Shown: positions 28,588-41,444 of the stretch, one piece after another
How the letters are laid out: the number at the start of each line of letters is the position of its first letter
How positions within the stretch are numbered: the stretch's first letter is position 1
NCBI RefSeq assembly: GCF_002968285.2
Contig: NZ_CP134400.1
Span: 3,162,001 to 3,226,000 of the forward strand
DNA from: Mycobacterium sp. ITM-2016-00318
GTDB lineage: Bacteria > Actinomycetota > Actinomycetes > Mycobacteriales > Mycobacteriaceae
Direction of reading: 5' to 3'
Length of the DNA stretch: 64,000 nt
Translations under genes and position numbers: made by a program
Notes under the pieces: model-generated
The model's database searches: none
Told to the model about the DNA's origin: nothing
The model's input: only the letters and a program-made list of their open reading frames with translations

Positions 28588-29271
28588 TCAAGCGGTGCGT
28601 TCTCCGAACTGCGAGATCAGCCGAGAATGGATGTCACGCAGGTCGGCGGGGCCGAGCCCGGCCAGCGAAGGAACATGGTGTCGACTGCCGCCGACGGGCA
28701 CCTCGACGTCGTTGGGCACCACGAGAACCGGGCACCCGGCACTCTCGGCCGAGGTGGTTCCGGTGACCGAATCCTCAACGGCCAGGCAGTCCTCCGGCGC
28801 CAGATCCAGCAACTCGGCTGCAAGCCGGTACGGGTCGGGCGCCGGTTTGCCACGTCGCACCTCGTCGCCGCAGACGGTGGCCGAGAAGTATTCGCGGCCA
28901 ATCCCATTCAGCGCACGCTCGGTGAGGGCCCGTTCCGTGTTGGTCACCAGGACCATCGGAGTGCAATCCGCGGCCAGCGCATCCAACAACTCCTTCGCGC
29001 CGTCGCACCACGGCAGGCCGCGGTCGAACAGCTCGGCGGTGTAGTCGTTCAGCCAGCGGCTCGACTCCGCCATCGCGTCGCGATCGAGAGCGAGACCGAG
29101 ATCGGTGTAGACGATCTTCATGGTGTTCTCCGCAACGCTGCCGATCATCGAGGCGCGCACGGCAGGCGTCAGCTCACCGCCGAGCTTCTCGTACAGCGCC
29201 GCAAGGGAGACGTCCCATACCTTCTCGGAGTCGACAAGCGTGCCGTCCATGTCCCACAGCACCGCCTTCAC
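28588..29271 (-). CDS. HAD-family phosphatase (beta-phosphoglucomutase-like)
   Basis: A 227-residue haloacid dehalogenase fold protein with motif I DMDGTLVDSE (Asp8 nucleophile, Asp10), motif II VTNT (about 114-117), motif III Lys in RRGKPAPDPY, and motif IV VEDSVTGTTSA. The cap lies between motifs I and II, as in subfamily IA. It follows metH on the same strand. Substrate unknown, probably a small phosphorylated metabolite. GTG 29271 overlaps the end of a doubtful small frame. Confidence 0.9.
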   Translation of the reverse strand: MKAVLWDMDGTLVDSEKVWDVSLAALYEKLGGELTPAVRASMIGSVAENTMKIVYTDLGLALDRDAMAESSRWLNDYTAELFDRGLPWCDGAKELLDALAADCTPMVLVTNTERALTERALNGIGREYFSATVCGDEVRRGKPAPDPYRLAAELLDLAPEDCLAVEDSVTGTTSAESAGCPVLVVPNDVEVPVGGSRHHVPSLAGLGPADLRDIHSRLISQFGERTA

Positions 29272-29468
29272 GACGCGTTCACCGCCGCCGCCAAACCCGC
29301 GGCCACAGACTTGGATTCGGTGAGTGCGGCCGTGAGACCCAAGACAGTCTCACGCGCAATGAGGTTTGCATTATCGGCTCGGCAATCCGGCTGCGCTGCC
29401 GCGCGGGAAGGTGATCCGAACTCGTTCGCCCGCAGGGTGTTCCGGCTCGGTGAGCATGACGCCGTCAC
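29268..29468 (-). CDS. Doubtful 66-codon ORF between metH and the HAD gene
   Basis: It starts right after the metH stop and its TGA overlaps the HAD GTG start (GTGA), an arrangement seen in coupled genes. The translation (MTASCSPSRNTLRANEFGS and onward, ending KSVAAGLAAAVNAS) has no recognisable domain, signal or membrane span. A perfect hairpin lies within it. Chance ORFs of this size are common at this GC content, so it is listed only as possible. Confidence 0.2.
   Translation of the reverse strand: MTASCSPSRNTLRANEFGSPSRAAAQPDCRADNANLIARETVLGLTAALTESKSVAAGLAAAVNAS
29331..29354 (-). terminator. Perfect 8-bp hairpin downstream of metH
   Basis: CGTGAGAC (29331-29338) pairs with GTCTCACG (29347-29354) around an 8-nt loop, about 118 bp after the metH stop and 60 bp before the HAD start. 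No U-tract. Could be a terminator or attenuator between metH and the HAD gene. Confidence 0.45.
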
Positions 29469-29471
29469 AGC

Positions 29472-33221
<3,750 letters not shown>

Positions 33222-33228
33222 GTGCACT

Positions 33229-33245
33229 CCTTCCGTAACGGAAGG
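33229..33245 (-). promoter_or_regulatory. Hairpin enclosing the metH ribosome-binding site
   Basis: CCTTCCG and CGGAAGG (33245-33239 and 33235-33229, minus strand) form a perfect 7-bp stem with a TTA loop. The 3' arm is part of the Shine-Dalgarno sequence GGAAGGAG for GTG 33221. Folding would hide most of the site, so translation could be controlled by opening this stem. Confidence 0.5.
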
Positions 33246-33424
33246 CGTCCTTTACTCCGTCGAGCGTGGCGGCTACCGGTAGCGCCCGGAACCGTTGCAA
33301 CGCCTCTCGACCAGGAAAGTCTACGTCGTCACCCGATCGACGTCTGGACGCCCAGTTCATTGCACCTGAGCGACAGCTCGCGAACCTTATCGGCAGTGTC
33401 AGCCGCAATGTCGTGCCCCAGAGG

Positions 33425-33568
33425 TTAACCAGATTGCAGGCGAACGTATTTCGTAACGACCGCACCCTCGAGGTTGTCGACGTCGCCGAGGGTCGGGTCG
33501 TACGGATGGTCGTTCGCGCATGTCACATAGACAGGGTAGTCGGTCAACACGATCGCTCGTGTGTCCAT
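33425..33568 (-). CDS. Candidate 47-residue small protein upstream of metH
   Basis: ATG 33568 follows GGGGAG by four bases and opens a 47-codon frame ending TAA at 33425: MDTRAIVLTDYPVYVTCAND, HPYDPTLGDVDNLEGAVV, TKYVRLQSG. Third codon positions are mostly G or C, as expected for real genes here, and the composition is protein-like. No family recognised. It points toward metH (204 bp further on) and is divergent from the PAC2 gene. Confidence 0.4.
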   Translation of the reverse strand: MDTRAIVLTDYPVYVTCANDHPYDPTLGDVDNLEGAVVTKYVRLQSG

Positions 33569-33606
33569 AAGGCTCCCCACGGCCTCTCAAGCCTTACGCT
33601 GGCGTA

Positions 33607-34497
33607 GTGACCCCGTCGGATGTGACCGGCCGCAAGCCGGCCGACCTGCCCGAATTGTCGAACACCATCGTGGTGGCGGCGTTCGAGGGCTGGAACGACG
33701 CGGGCGACGCGGCCAGCGACGCGTTGGAGCATCTGGACGCCATCTGGGAAGCCGAGCCGCTCATCGAAATCGACGACGAGGCGTACTACGACTATCAGGT
33801 CAATCGGCCGGTGATCCGGCAGATCGACGGCGTGACCCGGGAGCTGGTGTGGCCGTCGATGCACATCTCGCACTGCCGTCCGCCCGGGTCGGACCGCGAC
33901 ATCGTGCTGATGCACGGTGTCGAGCCGAATATGAGATGGCGCACATTCTGCGCCGAACTGCTCGCGATCGCCGACAAGCTCAACGTCGACACCGTCGTCA
34001 TCCTCGGCGCGCTGCTGGCCGACACGCCCCACACCCGGCCGGTGCCCGTGTCGGGTGCGGCCTACTCCCCCGACTCGGCGAAGTTCTTCGGGCTCGAGGA
34101 GACGCGCTACGAGGGGCCGACGGGCATCGCGGGCGTTTTCCAGGACGCGTGCGTCGCGGCCGGCATCCCGGCCGTGACGTTCTGGGCGGCCGTGCCCCAC
34201 TACGTCTCGCAGCCGCCCAACCCGAAGGCCACGGTGGCACTCCTGCGCCGGGTCGAGGATGTCCTCGACATCGAGGTGCCGCTGGCCGACCTGCCGTCGG
34301 CGGCCGAGGAGTGGGAGGAGGCGGTCACCGAGATGACGTCGGAGGACGAGGAGATCGCCGAGTACGTCGCGTCACTGGAAGAGCGCGGCGACGCCGAAGT
34401 GGACATGACCGAGGTGCTCGGCAAGATCGACGGCGACGCGCTGGCCGCGGAGTTCGAGCGCTATCTGCGCCGCCGCGGTCCCGGCTTCCGGGGCTAG
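33607..34497 (+). CDS. PAC2-family protein (Rv2125-type)
   Basis: A 296-residue member of the PAC2 superfamily, named for the eukaryotic proteasome assembly chaperone 2. Visible family segments are VVAAFEGWNDAGDAASDALEHL, the DYQVNRPVIR stretch, DIVLMHGVEPNMRWRTF, and VVILGALLADTPHTRPVPVSG. The C-terminus is a charged helical extension. A link to proteasome assembly in mycobacteria is not established; actinobacteria carry several PAC2 genes. GTG start at 33607. Confidence 0.9.
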   Translation: MTPSDVTGRKPADLPELSNTIVVAAFEGWNDAGDAASDALEHLDAIWEAEPLIEIDDEAYYDYQVNRPVIRQIDGVTRELVWPSMHISHCRPPGSDRDIVLMHGVEPNMRWRTFCAELLAIADKLNVDTVVILGALLADTPHTRPVPVSGAAYSPDSAKFFGLEETRYEGPTGIAGVFQDACVAAGIPAVTFWAAVPHYVSQPPNPKATVALLRRVEDVLDIEVPLADLPSAAEEWEEAVTEMTSEDEEIAEYVASLEERGDAEVDMTEVLGKIDGDALAAEFERYLRRRGPGFRG

Positions 34498-34535
34498 CTA
34501 GCCCCCTCAGCTACCGCGAGCGGCCAGCTAGACCT
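34498..34535. terminator. Convergent hairpin between PAC2 and DUF1254 genes
   Basis: TAGCTAGCC just at the PAC2 end pairs with GGCCAGCTA near 34524-34532 at 8 of 9 positions around a loop of about 18 nt. It lies between two converging stop codons and may end transcription from both sides. Confidence 0.35.
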
Positions 34536-35964
34536 TCTCGGGCTTGGGCGCCTGCCAGGTTCCGTTCAGCGCGTCGGGCTTCGGCCAATACAGCCGAAGC
34601 ACCACGACGAACGGCCCCTTCGGCGCGGGCAGCCAGTTGGCCTCCTTGTCGGCACCGGGGGCGGCGTTCTGGATGTAGAACGTGTACCCACCGTCCTTGT
34701 CCGGCACCAGGCTCGGCAGCATCGGCGAGTTGATCAGGTACCGGTTGATCGGGTTGGCGACCAGCAGGCTCTGCGGTAGCTCGTACATGGTCAGCGACCA
34801 GAACGCGTTGACCGGCGGAAGCTGATCTTTGGCGAACGTGTACGTGTAGTTGTTGGCGCCGGTCAGCGGCTGGCCCGCGGCGTCGGTGGTGGAGCTGGGA
34901 TAGAGCGCCTCCGCGGCGGTGTTGCCGTAGATGCCGAGGACCGCGCCGGCCATCCGGTAGAGGTAGTTGCCCTTCAGATCATTCGCGGTGCCGAAGAACT
35001 GCGCCGACCCGACCTCCCCCGTGTCTATCTTGTCCTTCTTGAACGTGTCGAACTCCGCCCACGCGTCGGCCATTCCGCCCTCGATGGCCGACCGCATCTC
35101 GGGGCTGAGCTTGTCGGCGTCGAAGCCTCCGTCGGGGCCGATCCCGATGGTCGCGAAGCGATTGCGCATCTCCCTCTCGTCGGGAAGCGCGGGCGCGTAG
35201 CGCATCGCGAAGTCGAGGATCTCGAAGAACTGCGGCGAGGTCTTCTGCTGGTCGGGGGTCAACGGCGGCACGAAGTCGATCGTCGGGGCGGGCGCCGGGG
35301 GCGGCTGGTTGAGGAACACCGACAGCGGAGTCACCTGGTAACCCGCCTGGATCTCCTTCACCCTGTCGATGTCGGACGGCCCGAGCAGCTGTGTGCGGTA
35401 CAGCACGAGCATCAGATCGGTGTCCGACCGGATGACCTCGTCCACACCGTCGGGTTTGTCGCCCTTCCAGGTCGGTCCGGCCAGAAGGTACTTGCCGCCG
35501 CCGTTGCCGGTCGTGCGGCTACCGACGTAGGCCTGGTTGTAGGTGTAACCGTCGACGAATTGCAGTGAGTAGTAACGATTCTGCTCGATCGGCGGCACGG
35601 TCAGCACCAGCGGCTCGGTACGCAGGTCGGCGCCGACCGCCGAGTACGGCGTATCCGAGTTGGGCGTCTGTATGGTCTTGTCCTCGGGGGTGTAAACCCT
35701 TGCGGTGCTGTGGATCTGGTTCCAGCCACCCTTGTACTCGGGGTCCTGCTTGTTGACGAAATACGAGTACATCACCCGATAGTTGTCGACCATAGGGAAG
35801 CCGTAGATGTAGGCCTCCTTCGCGATCGCGCGGGCGGCCTCCGGTGTGACGTCCGACGACGTCGGCGGCGGTGCGGGCTTGTCCGCCTCGTCAGCCTCCT
35901 TGCTACCGCAGCCTGCGAGAAGCGTCAGGACGGCGACCAGAACGCCGATGCGCCGCACCATCAT
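34528..35964 (-). CDS. DUF1254/DUF1214 lipoprotein
   Basis: A 478-residue exported protein with lipobox LLAGC (Cys19). The N-terminal DUF1254 part has EAYIYGFPMVDNYRVMY and the C-terminal DUF1214 part has NAFWSLTMYELPQSLL and APKGPFVVVLRLYWPKPDALNGTWQAP. ATG 35964 overlaps the SDR stop and has GGAG upstream; the open frame to 36303 overlaps the SDR. Such proteins are common in mycobacteria and of unknown function. It is the last gene of a unit with cysQ, mshC and the SDR. Confidence 0.9.
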   Translation of the reverse strand: MMVRRIGVLVAVLTLLAGCGSKEADEADKPAPPPTSSDVTPEAARAIAKEAYIYGFPMVDNYRVMYSYFVNKQDPEYKGGWNQIHSTARVYTPEDKTIQTPNSDTPYSAVGADLRTEPLVLTVPPIEQNRYYSLQFVDGYTYNQAYVGSRTTGNGGGKYLLAGPTWKGDKPDGVDEVIRSDTDLMLVLYRTQLLGPSDIDRVKEIQAGYQVTPLSVFLNQPPPAPAPTIDFVPPLTPDQQKTSPQFFEILDFAMRYAPALPDEREMRNRFATIGIGPDGGFDADKLSPEMRSAIEGGMADAWAEFDTFKKDKIDTGEVGSAQFFGTANDLKGNYLYRMAGAVLGIYGNTAAEALYPSSTTDAAGQPLTGANNYTYTFAKDQLPPVNAFWSLTMYELPQSLLVANPINRYLINSPMLPSLVPDKDGGYTFYIQNAAPGADKEANWLPAPKGPFVVVLRLYWPKPDALNGTWQAPKPEKV

Positions 35965-36836
35965 TTCTCGATCTCCTCGGTGCGGGCGCTCATCGAGCGG
36001 CCGAGCGATTCGACCTCGGCGTCCATCTGCGTCAGAAGCTCCGGGACGGACTTCCACGTGGTGGACTCCACGAATCGCGTCGAGAGCAGGGGCTTGAGCC
36101 ACCGCAGCACCGAAACATAATCGGGACAGTAGATGTAGCGCTTGCGGGCTTCGATGCCTTTGACGAGCGCTGTGGTGCACGCCTGCACCGACGTGGTCTT
36201 TCCGAGCGGGCCCGGCAGGTGGTCGAGCATCTTGCGAAAGCTCGGCAGATCGGACTTGGCGTCCTGCACAAGCGGGGTGTCGATCCACAGCATGTGCGCG
36301 CACCCGACGTCGACGCCGTGATGGGCCACCTCCAACCGCAGCGCGTTGGCGAATTGCTCGACGCCCGCTTTCGCGGCGTTGTAGGGAGCCAGCCCGGGCG
36401 ACGCGGCGAAAGCCGCCGCTGACGACACGATCAGCACATAGCCGCGCCTGTCGATCACCGACGGCAGCGTTGCCCGCACGGTGTTGAAGACGCCGACGAT
36501 GTTGACGTCGACGAGTGTCCGGAATGCCTCCGGGTCGACTTTCAGGACCGACCCGTAGGTCGAGATCCCGGCATTGGCGAGCACGACGTCGATGCCGCCG
36601 AAGCGGTCGACCGCTCGCGATGCGACGGCTTGCATGGTCTCGAGGTCGCGCACATCGGCGACCGCGGTCAGCACGCGGTCGGAGTCGAATTCGGCGCCGA
36701 TGTCATGCAGGGCGCTCTCGTCGACGTCGGTCAGCACCAGGTTGGCGCCCCGCTCGTGCAGGCGGCGGGTCACCTCCGCGCCGACCCCACGCGCGCCGCC
36801 GGTGATCAGCACAACCTTTCGGTTGACCGCACCCAT
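35961..36836 (-). CDS. Short-chain dehydrogenase/reductase (Rv2129c-type)
   Basis: A 291-residue classical SDR: cofactor motif TGGARGVGAEV near the start, NAG in VLANAGIS, Ser in SSAAAF and the YNAAK catalytic Tyr-Lys pair. The acidic residue after beta-2 (LTDVDES) suggests NAD(H) preference. ATG 36836 follows GAGGGGAG by six bases. The C-terminal extension (KRYIYCPDYVSVLRWLKPLL) is typical of SDRs acting on hydrophobic substrates. Substrate unknown. Confidence 0.9.
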   Translation of the reverse strand: MGAVNRKVVLITGGARGVGAEVTRRLHERGANLVLTDVDESALHDIGAEFDSDRVLTAVADVRDLETMQAVASRAVDRFGGIDVVLANAGISTYGSVLKVDPEAFRTLVDVNIVGVFNTVRATLPSVIDRRGYVLIVSSAAAFAASPGLAPYNAAKAGVEQFANALRLEVAHHGVDVGCAHMLWIDTPLVQDAKSDLPSFRKMLDHLPGPLGKTTSVQACTTALVKGIEARKRYIYCPDYVSVLRWLKPLLSTRFVESTTWKSVPELLTQMDAEVESLGRSMSARTEEIEK

Positions 36837-36864
36837 TCGCACTCCCCTCTTGTGACTACACGTT

Positions 36865-38103
36865 CTACAGTTGGATCCCGAGCAGCGCATCGACCGCCGT
36901 GGCCACCAGCCGCGGCGATTCGGTGTCGTGGCCGCCGTACTCCAGAGCATCGGTGCTCCAACCATCGAGTGCGGCAAGCGCTTTCGGGGTATCGAGGTCG
37001 TCGGCCAGGTACTGGCGCACCCTGGCGATCACGTCGGTGGCATCCGGCGCCGCGGAAAGCGCCGTCGCGTCGCGCCAGCGCTGCAGCCGGGACTTCGCGT
37101 CGTCGAGCACCTCGTCACTCCACGACCGGTCCGAGCGGTAGTGGCCGGCCAGCAGCCCGAGCCGGATCGCGGCCGGTTCGACGCCGTCAGCCAGCAGCCG
37201 CGACACCAGTACCAGATTCCCCCGGCTCTTGCTCATCTTGTGGCCGTTCCACCCGATCATGCCGGAGTGCACGTAGTGACGAGCGAATCGGCGCTCCCCC
37301 GTGACGCTTTCGGCATGCGCGGCGGAAAACTCGTGGTGCGGGAAGATGAGGTCGCTGCCACCGCCTTGGATGTCGAGCCCGGTGCCGATGCGGTTGAGCG
37401 CGATGGCCGTGCACTCCACGTGCCAGCCGGGCCTGCCCGGACCGAACGGCGACGGCCAGCTCGGCTCACCGGGCCGCTCGGCCCGCCACAGCAGCGCATC
37501 GAGTTCGTCGCTCTTGCCTGCGCGCTCGGGGTCGCCGCCGCGCTCACCGAACAGCGCCAGCATGGTGTCGCGGTCGTAGCCGGACTCGTAACCGAACTGC
37601 GCCGTCGCATCGGCGCGGAAGTAGACGTCGGGGTGCTCGCGGTCGTCGACGACGTAGGCCGCACCGGAGGCCAGCATCTTCTCCACCAGCTCGACGACCT
37701 CACCGATCGCCTCGGTGGCCGCGATATAGGCGTGCGGTGGCACGACCCGCAGCGCCGACATGTCCGCAGCGAACAGCCCGGTCTCCCGGTCGGCGAGCTC
37801 GCGCCAGTCGATGCCGTCGCGGTTGGCCCGCTCGAACAGCGGGTCGTCGACGTCGGTGACGTTCTGCACGTGGTTCACGTCGTGGCCGGCGTCGAGCCAG
37901 AGCCGGTGCACCAGGTCGAAGGTCAGGTAGGTGGCGGCGTGCCCGAGATGGGTGGCGTCGTACGGCGTGATGCCGCAGACGTACATCGTTGCGGTGTCAC
38001 CGGCTGCCACGGGCCGCACCTGCCGGTCGGCGGTGTCGTACAGCCGCAGCTGCGGACCGCCTCCCGGCAGCACCGGAACGCTCGGCCCCTGCCACGACTG
38101 CAT
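36865..38103 (-). CDS. mshC: Mycothiol ligase MshC
   Basis: Joins cysteine to glucosaminyl-inositol using ATP, the third committed step of mycothiol synthesis. The 412-residue protein is a class I cysteinyl-tRNA-synthetase relative: zinc-ligand Cys43 in [16 protein letters not shown] (HLGHA 52-56), a further zinc region [10 protein letters not shown] and [13 protein letters not shown], and HKMSKSRGN near residue 288. It lacks the tRNA-binding C-terminal part of CysS. Presence supports a mycobacterial or related host. 10 bp downstream of cysQ. Confidence 0.96.
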   Translation of the reverse strand: MQSWQGPSVPVLPGGGPQLRLYDTADRQVRPVAAGDTATMYVCGITPYDATHLGHAATYLTFDLVHRLWLDAGHDVNHVQNVTDVDDPLFERANRDGIDWRELADRETGLFAADMSALRVVPPHAYIAATEAIGEVVELVEKMLASGAAYVVDDREHPDVYFRADATAQFGYESGYDRDTMLALFGERGGDPERAGKSDELDALLWRAERPGEPSWPSPFGPGRPGWHVECTAIALNRIGTGLDIQGGGSDLIFPHHEFSAAHAESVTGERRFARHYVHSGMIGWNGHKMSKSRGNLVLVSRLLADGVEPAAIRLGLLAGHYRSDRSWSDEVLDDAKSRLQRWRDATALSAAPDATDVIARVRQYLADDLDTPKALAALDGWSTDALEYGGHDTESPRLVATAVDALLGIQL

Positions 38104-38113
38104 GCCTTCGACT

Positions 38114-38932
38114 CTAGGGGGTGGGCCGCCGACCGCCTCTGATGACCGACCTGATCGCGATCGACAGCGTCTCGGCGAGCTCTTGCCTGCACATCAACAG
38201 ATCCGGCAGGTAGGGATCACGACGGTTGTAAATCAGCGGCGTGCCGTCCAACCGGGACGCGTGCATTCCCGCCGCCCACACCACGCCGGCGGGGGCGGCC
38301 GAATCCCACTCCCACTGGCCGCCTGCGTGCAGGTAGGCATCGACGTCGCCGTTGACCACCGCCATCGCCTTGGCGCCGGCCGAACCGATCCGGACCAGCT
38401 CGACATCCATCTGGTCGGCGAGCCGCCACAGCACCGCCGGGGGCCGACTCGCGCTGGCGGTGATCCGCAGCGGGCCGTCGGCGCGCGGAGGCGGCGGGCT
38501 GACGGTGTCGGTGCGAAACACCTGGCCGAACGCGGGCAGCGACACCGCCGCGTCGGTGATGCCGCCCTGACCGCCGGTTTCGCTCGGGCCAAGAGCCCTT
38601 GACCCGCCGGTTCCGAAGCGCTGCCACAGCGCGATGTGCACGGCCCAGTCGTTGCGCCTGGTGGAGAATTCCCACGTGCCGTCAAGCGGGTCGACGATCC
38701 AGACCCGGTCGGCGTCGACTCTGACGAGGTCGTCGACGGCTTCCTCCGACAACACCGCGTCATCGGGGCGGGCCCGCGCAAGTCCGTCGAGGATCAGCCT
38801 GTTCGCCCTTGTGTCACCGGCGTCACCGAGGTCGTAGGGATCCCAGAACCCCTCCTCCCTGCGGACCTCGAGGAGAAGTTCACCGGCCTCGCGGGCCAGC
38901 TCGGCGGCCAGCGCTGCGTCGGTGAGGGTCAC
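38114..38932 (-). CDS. cysQ: 3'-phosphoadenosine-phosphosulfate/inositol phosphatase CysQ
   Basis: A Li+-sensitive phosphatase that recycles PAP/PAPS in sulfur assimilation; the orthologue Rv2131c also acts on fructose-1,6-bisphosphate and inositol phosphate. The 272 residues include LSEEAVDD (metal ligand Glu), [11 protein letters not shown] (Asp81, Asp84) and [16 protein letters not shown]. tuberculosis has Arg where Trp87 is found here. GTG start at 38932. First gene of the cysQ-mshC-SDR-DUF1254 unit. Confidence 0.94.
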   Translation of the reverse strand: MTLTDAALAAELAREAGELLLEVRREEGFWDPYDLGDAGDTRANRLILDGLARARPDDAVLSEEAVDDLVRVDADRVWIVDPLDGTWEFSTRRNDWAVHIALWQRFGTGGSRALGPSETGGQGGITDAAVSLPAFGQVFRTDTVSPPPPRADGPLRITASASRPPAVLWRLADQMDVELVRIGSAGAKAMAVVNGDVDAYLHAGGQWEWDSAAPAGVVWAAGMHASRLDGTPLIYNRRDPYLPDLLMCRQELAETLSIAIRSVIRGGRRPTP

Positions 38933-38950
38933 AGCAAGCAGTATTGCGCC

Positions 38951-38965
38951 GATAATGGGGTGGTG
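38951..38965 (+). promoter_or_regulatory. Possible leaderless promoter: GATAAT a few bases before tandem GTG codons
   Basis: GATAAT (38951-38956) resembles a -10 box, and GTG codons lie at 38960 and 38963, about where transcription would begin. No Shine-Dalgarno sequence is present. Leaderless starts are common in mycobacteria. Confidence 0.45.
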
Positions 38966-40030
38966 ATCGCTCGGGGCATCAAGGCCGCGCAGGTCGGACC
39001 CCCGACGGTCAAGGTGAAGGACCTCACCGGTCCCGGCAGTTCAGCGGAGCGCTTCGGCGTCGGGGGCACCGATCTCGGCATCGCCGTCGCACTCGCCGAC
39101 GGACGGACCGGCTTCGTCTTCGGGGACACCTTCGACGAATGCCGCGCGGGCGGGCCCGGCTGGCGCAGCCCGGTGATGCTGCGTTCGAACGACACGTCGC
39201 TGCGAAGCCTCAACGGCGGTATCACGTTCCACGACGCGGTCGGCGGCGACTACGCGCGCCAGCTGTGGAACTACCAGCATGACGGGCCGCCGTGGAAGGG
39301 CAGCGGGTATTCAACGGTGCTGCCCGCCGACGCCATCACGATCGACGGCAGGCTCCACCTGTTCGCGATGGTCAACCGCGGCCTGCACAACGTGCTGTGG
39401 ACCGAGATCAGTTACAGCGACGACTGCGGCGACACCTGGCACGACGCAGGCGCGGACGCGAGGCGCCTCGGTTCACACGACGACGGCCATCAGCAGCTCA
39501 TCACCTGGGAGCTCGATCCCGAATCCGGCTCGGTCTACATCATCGCCAGTTCCTTCACCCGTCGCGAGAACGCCTTTCTCTACCGGGTGCGCGGCGATGA
39601 CCTACTGGACCGCTCGGCATGGCATCCGTGGACCGGCGGCTGGTTCAACAGCGACCCGAAGCCACTGCTGCCTGCGGGCACCACGGTGGGCGAGATGAGC
39701 CTGCGTCGTGTCGAGGATCGTTGGGTGTTCAGCTATTTCGAGGCCAACACCGCAACGATCAGGGTCAAGGTGCTCGATCATCTGACCGACGACTTCGGAA
39801 GCGCTCCGACCACGACGGTGCTGCGCAACACCGCATGGCCTGTGCCGCGCTGCAGCCCAGCCGACGGCTGTACCGCGGGCACCCTCAGTCAGTTGTACGG
39901 CGGCTATATCGTGCCGGGCTCGACGTTGCGCAACCTGCATCTTGTGGTCAGTCACTGGAACACCGGCGATGGCTCCAACTGGCCTTACCGCGCGATCCAG
40001 TACCGGCACAACGCGAAAACGGGGTGGTGA
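38960..40030 (+). CDS. DUF4185 domain protein
   Basis: A 356-residue beta-rich protein of the DUF4185 family, which resembles glycoside-hydrolase-like beta-propellers: [62 protein letters not shown], and [33 protein letters not shown]. No signal peptide is seen with GTG 38960 or 38963; the longer frame from 38636 overlaps cysQ. Function unknown, possibly binding or cleaving a polysaccharide. Confidence 0.82.
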   Translation: MVIARGIKAAQVGPPTVKVKDLTGPGSSAERFGVGGTDLGIAVALADGRTGFVFGDTFDECRAGGPGWRSPVMLRSNDTSLRSLNGGITFHDAVGGDYARQLWNYQHDGPPWKGSGYSTVLPADAITIDGRLHLFAMVNRGLHNVLWTEISYSDDCGDTWHDAGADARRLGSHDDGHQQLITWELDPESGSVYIIASSFTRRENAFLYRVRGDDLLDRSAWHPWTGGWFNSDPKPLLPAGTTVGEMSLRRVEDRWVFSYFEANTATIRVKVLDHLTDDFGSAPTTTVLRNTAWPVPRCSPADGCTAGTLSQLYGGYIVPGSTLRNLHLVVSHWNTGDGSNWPYRAIQYRHNAKTGW

Positions 40031-40033
40031 CCC

Positions 40034-40858
40034 TCAGAACGCCGGCCACGGGATCGGGCGGTGCCGGTCGGGTGACGGCATCACCGGATCATCAAGCAGC
40101 GCAACGGCTCTGCGCCGGAGCGCGTTGACCTCGTGGCCGGTGAGGTGCTCGCGCAACTGGTCACCGAGCGCGCCGCGCACATCGTCGCGCAGCCGGGCCA
40201 CCACCTCCAGCGTCTCGTCGTCGACGGGCTTGCCCGCCCAACCCCACAGCACCGTGCGCAGCTTGTCCTCGACGTGCATGCTGACACCGTGGTCGACGCC
40301 GTAGACGTGGCCGTCGGTCGCCGACAGAATGTGGCCGCCCTTGCGGTCGGCGTTGTTGATCAGCACGTCGAACACCGCCATACGGCGCAGTGAGACGTTG
40401 TCGGCGTGCACGAGCGTCACCTCGTCGCCGGCGTAGTCGTAGGCGCGCAGCACCGGAAGGAACCCGGGCGGAATGTGCCCTGCGGGAAGCAGATCCACCA
40501 GATCGGGGCCGGACGCGGCTTGCTCGCCGACCTCGTCGGGCTCGTCGCCCGGTTGATCCACCCACAGCTGCAGCATGCCGCTGCCGGCGGGCCCGTCGCG
40601 AATGATGGTGTAGGGCACGATGTCCCAGCCCAACGCCGCGGAGACCAGATAAGCCGACAGCTCGCGGCCGGCCAGCGTGCCGTCGGGGAAGTCCCAAAGC
40701 GGGGCTTCACCGGCGACGGGCTTGTACACGCAGTGCACGGTCAGGTCGTCGAGTTGTACCTCGCAGAGAAAAGTGGCGTTGCTCGCGGAACGGATACGTC
40801 CGATGACGGTGAGCTCACCGCGCCGCAACGCCTCGCAGTCGTTACTCGTCGGGTTCAT
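40034..40858 (-). CDS. SCO1664-family protein (Rv2133c-type)
   Basis: A 274-residue protein with kinase-like features: LRRGELTVIGRIRSASNATFLCEV, VYKPVAGEAPLWDFPDGTLAGRE (nucleotide-site lysine), AVFDVLINNADRKGGHIL and HVYGVDHGVSMH. These match PI3/4-kinase-like catalytic NADRK and DHG motifs. ATG 40858 lies 17 bases inside the end of the DUF3090 gene, so the two are coupled. This pair is conserved in actinobacteria. Substrate unknown. Confidence 0.85.
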   Translation of the reverse strand: MNPTSNDCEALRRGELTVIGRIRSASNATFLCEVQLDDLTVHCVYKPVAGEAPLWDFPDGTLAGRELSAYLVSAALGWDIVPYTIIRDGPAGSGMLQLWVDQPGDEPDEVGEQAASGPDLVDLLPAGHIPPGFLPVLRAYDYAGDEVTLVHADNVSLRRMAVFDVLINNADRKGGHILSATDGHVYGVDHGVSMHVEDKLRTVLWGWAGKPVDDETLEVVARLRDDVRGALGDQLREHLTGHEVNALRRRAVALLDDPVMPSPDRHRPIPWPAF

Positions 40859-41423
40859 CGTCGGGCTCGAGCAGGCTCCGCCGGTACCCGTTGGTGCGCA
40901 CGCAGATGTGGCCGTCCGGGTCGAGAGGCTCGTCGCATAACGGGCAGGGCGGGCGGCCTGCCGAGATGACGCGGTTGGACCGCGTCGCGAACTGACGCGC
41001 GGATTCGGGGGTGAGGAACACGCGCACGGCATCGGGCCCGTCCTCGGCATCGTCGAGCACCACCGAGGCGTCGAACTCCGTTTCCGATACCGCGAGCAGC
41101 TCCACCACGACGGTCTGCGCCTCGGAGTCCCAGCCGAGGCCCATCGTGCCGACCCTGAACTCGGCGTCAACGGGCGTGACCAGCGGGCTCAGGTCCTCCA
41201 CCTCGGTCTCCGGCGGCACGGGCGTGCCGAACCGGCGGTTGATCTCGAGCAGTAGCGCCGCGATCCGCTCGGCCAGGACTGCGACCTGCTGCTTCTCCAG
41301 GATCACCGATACGACCCGCTTGTCGTGCACTGCCTGCAGGTAGAAGGTGCGGTTTCCGGGCTGCCCAACGGTCCCGGCCACGAAACGGTCGGGTGTGCGG
41401 AAGACGTGGATTGCGCGGGGCAT
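40842..41423 (-). CDS. DUF3090 family protein (Rv2134c-type)
   Basis: A 193-residue actinobacterial protein. It begins MPRAIHVFRTPDRFVAGTVGQPG and ends with a small zinc-ribbon-like CPLCDEPLDPDGHIC. The pairing with the SCO1664-family kinase-like protein is conserved, suggesting a joint function. It follows the histidine phosphatase gene by 21 bp. Role unknown. Confidence 0.87.
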   Translation of the reverse strand: MPRAIHVFRTPDRFVAGTVGQPGNRTFYLQAVHDKRVVSVILEKQQVAVLAERIAALLLEINRRFGTPVPPETEVEDLSPLVTPVDAEFRVGTMGLGWDSEAQTVVVELLAVSETEFDASVVLDDAEDGPDAVRVFLTPESARQFATRSNRVISAGRPPCPLCDEPLDPDGHICVRTNGYRRSLLEPDDEPDE

Positions 41424-41444
41424 GGCTACTCCAAAATACCGCGC

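Noticed and set aside
33228-33606. Cobalamin or SAM riboswitch ahead of metH
   Set aside because: I looked for B12-box and SAM-type conserved cores and saw none; only the short Shine-Dalgarno hairpin was found.
33266-33607. 113-codon plus-strand ORF before the PAC2 gene
   Set aside because: No ribosome-binding site or domain; it conflicts with the better-supported 47-codon minus-strand ORF and the metH leader.
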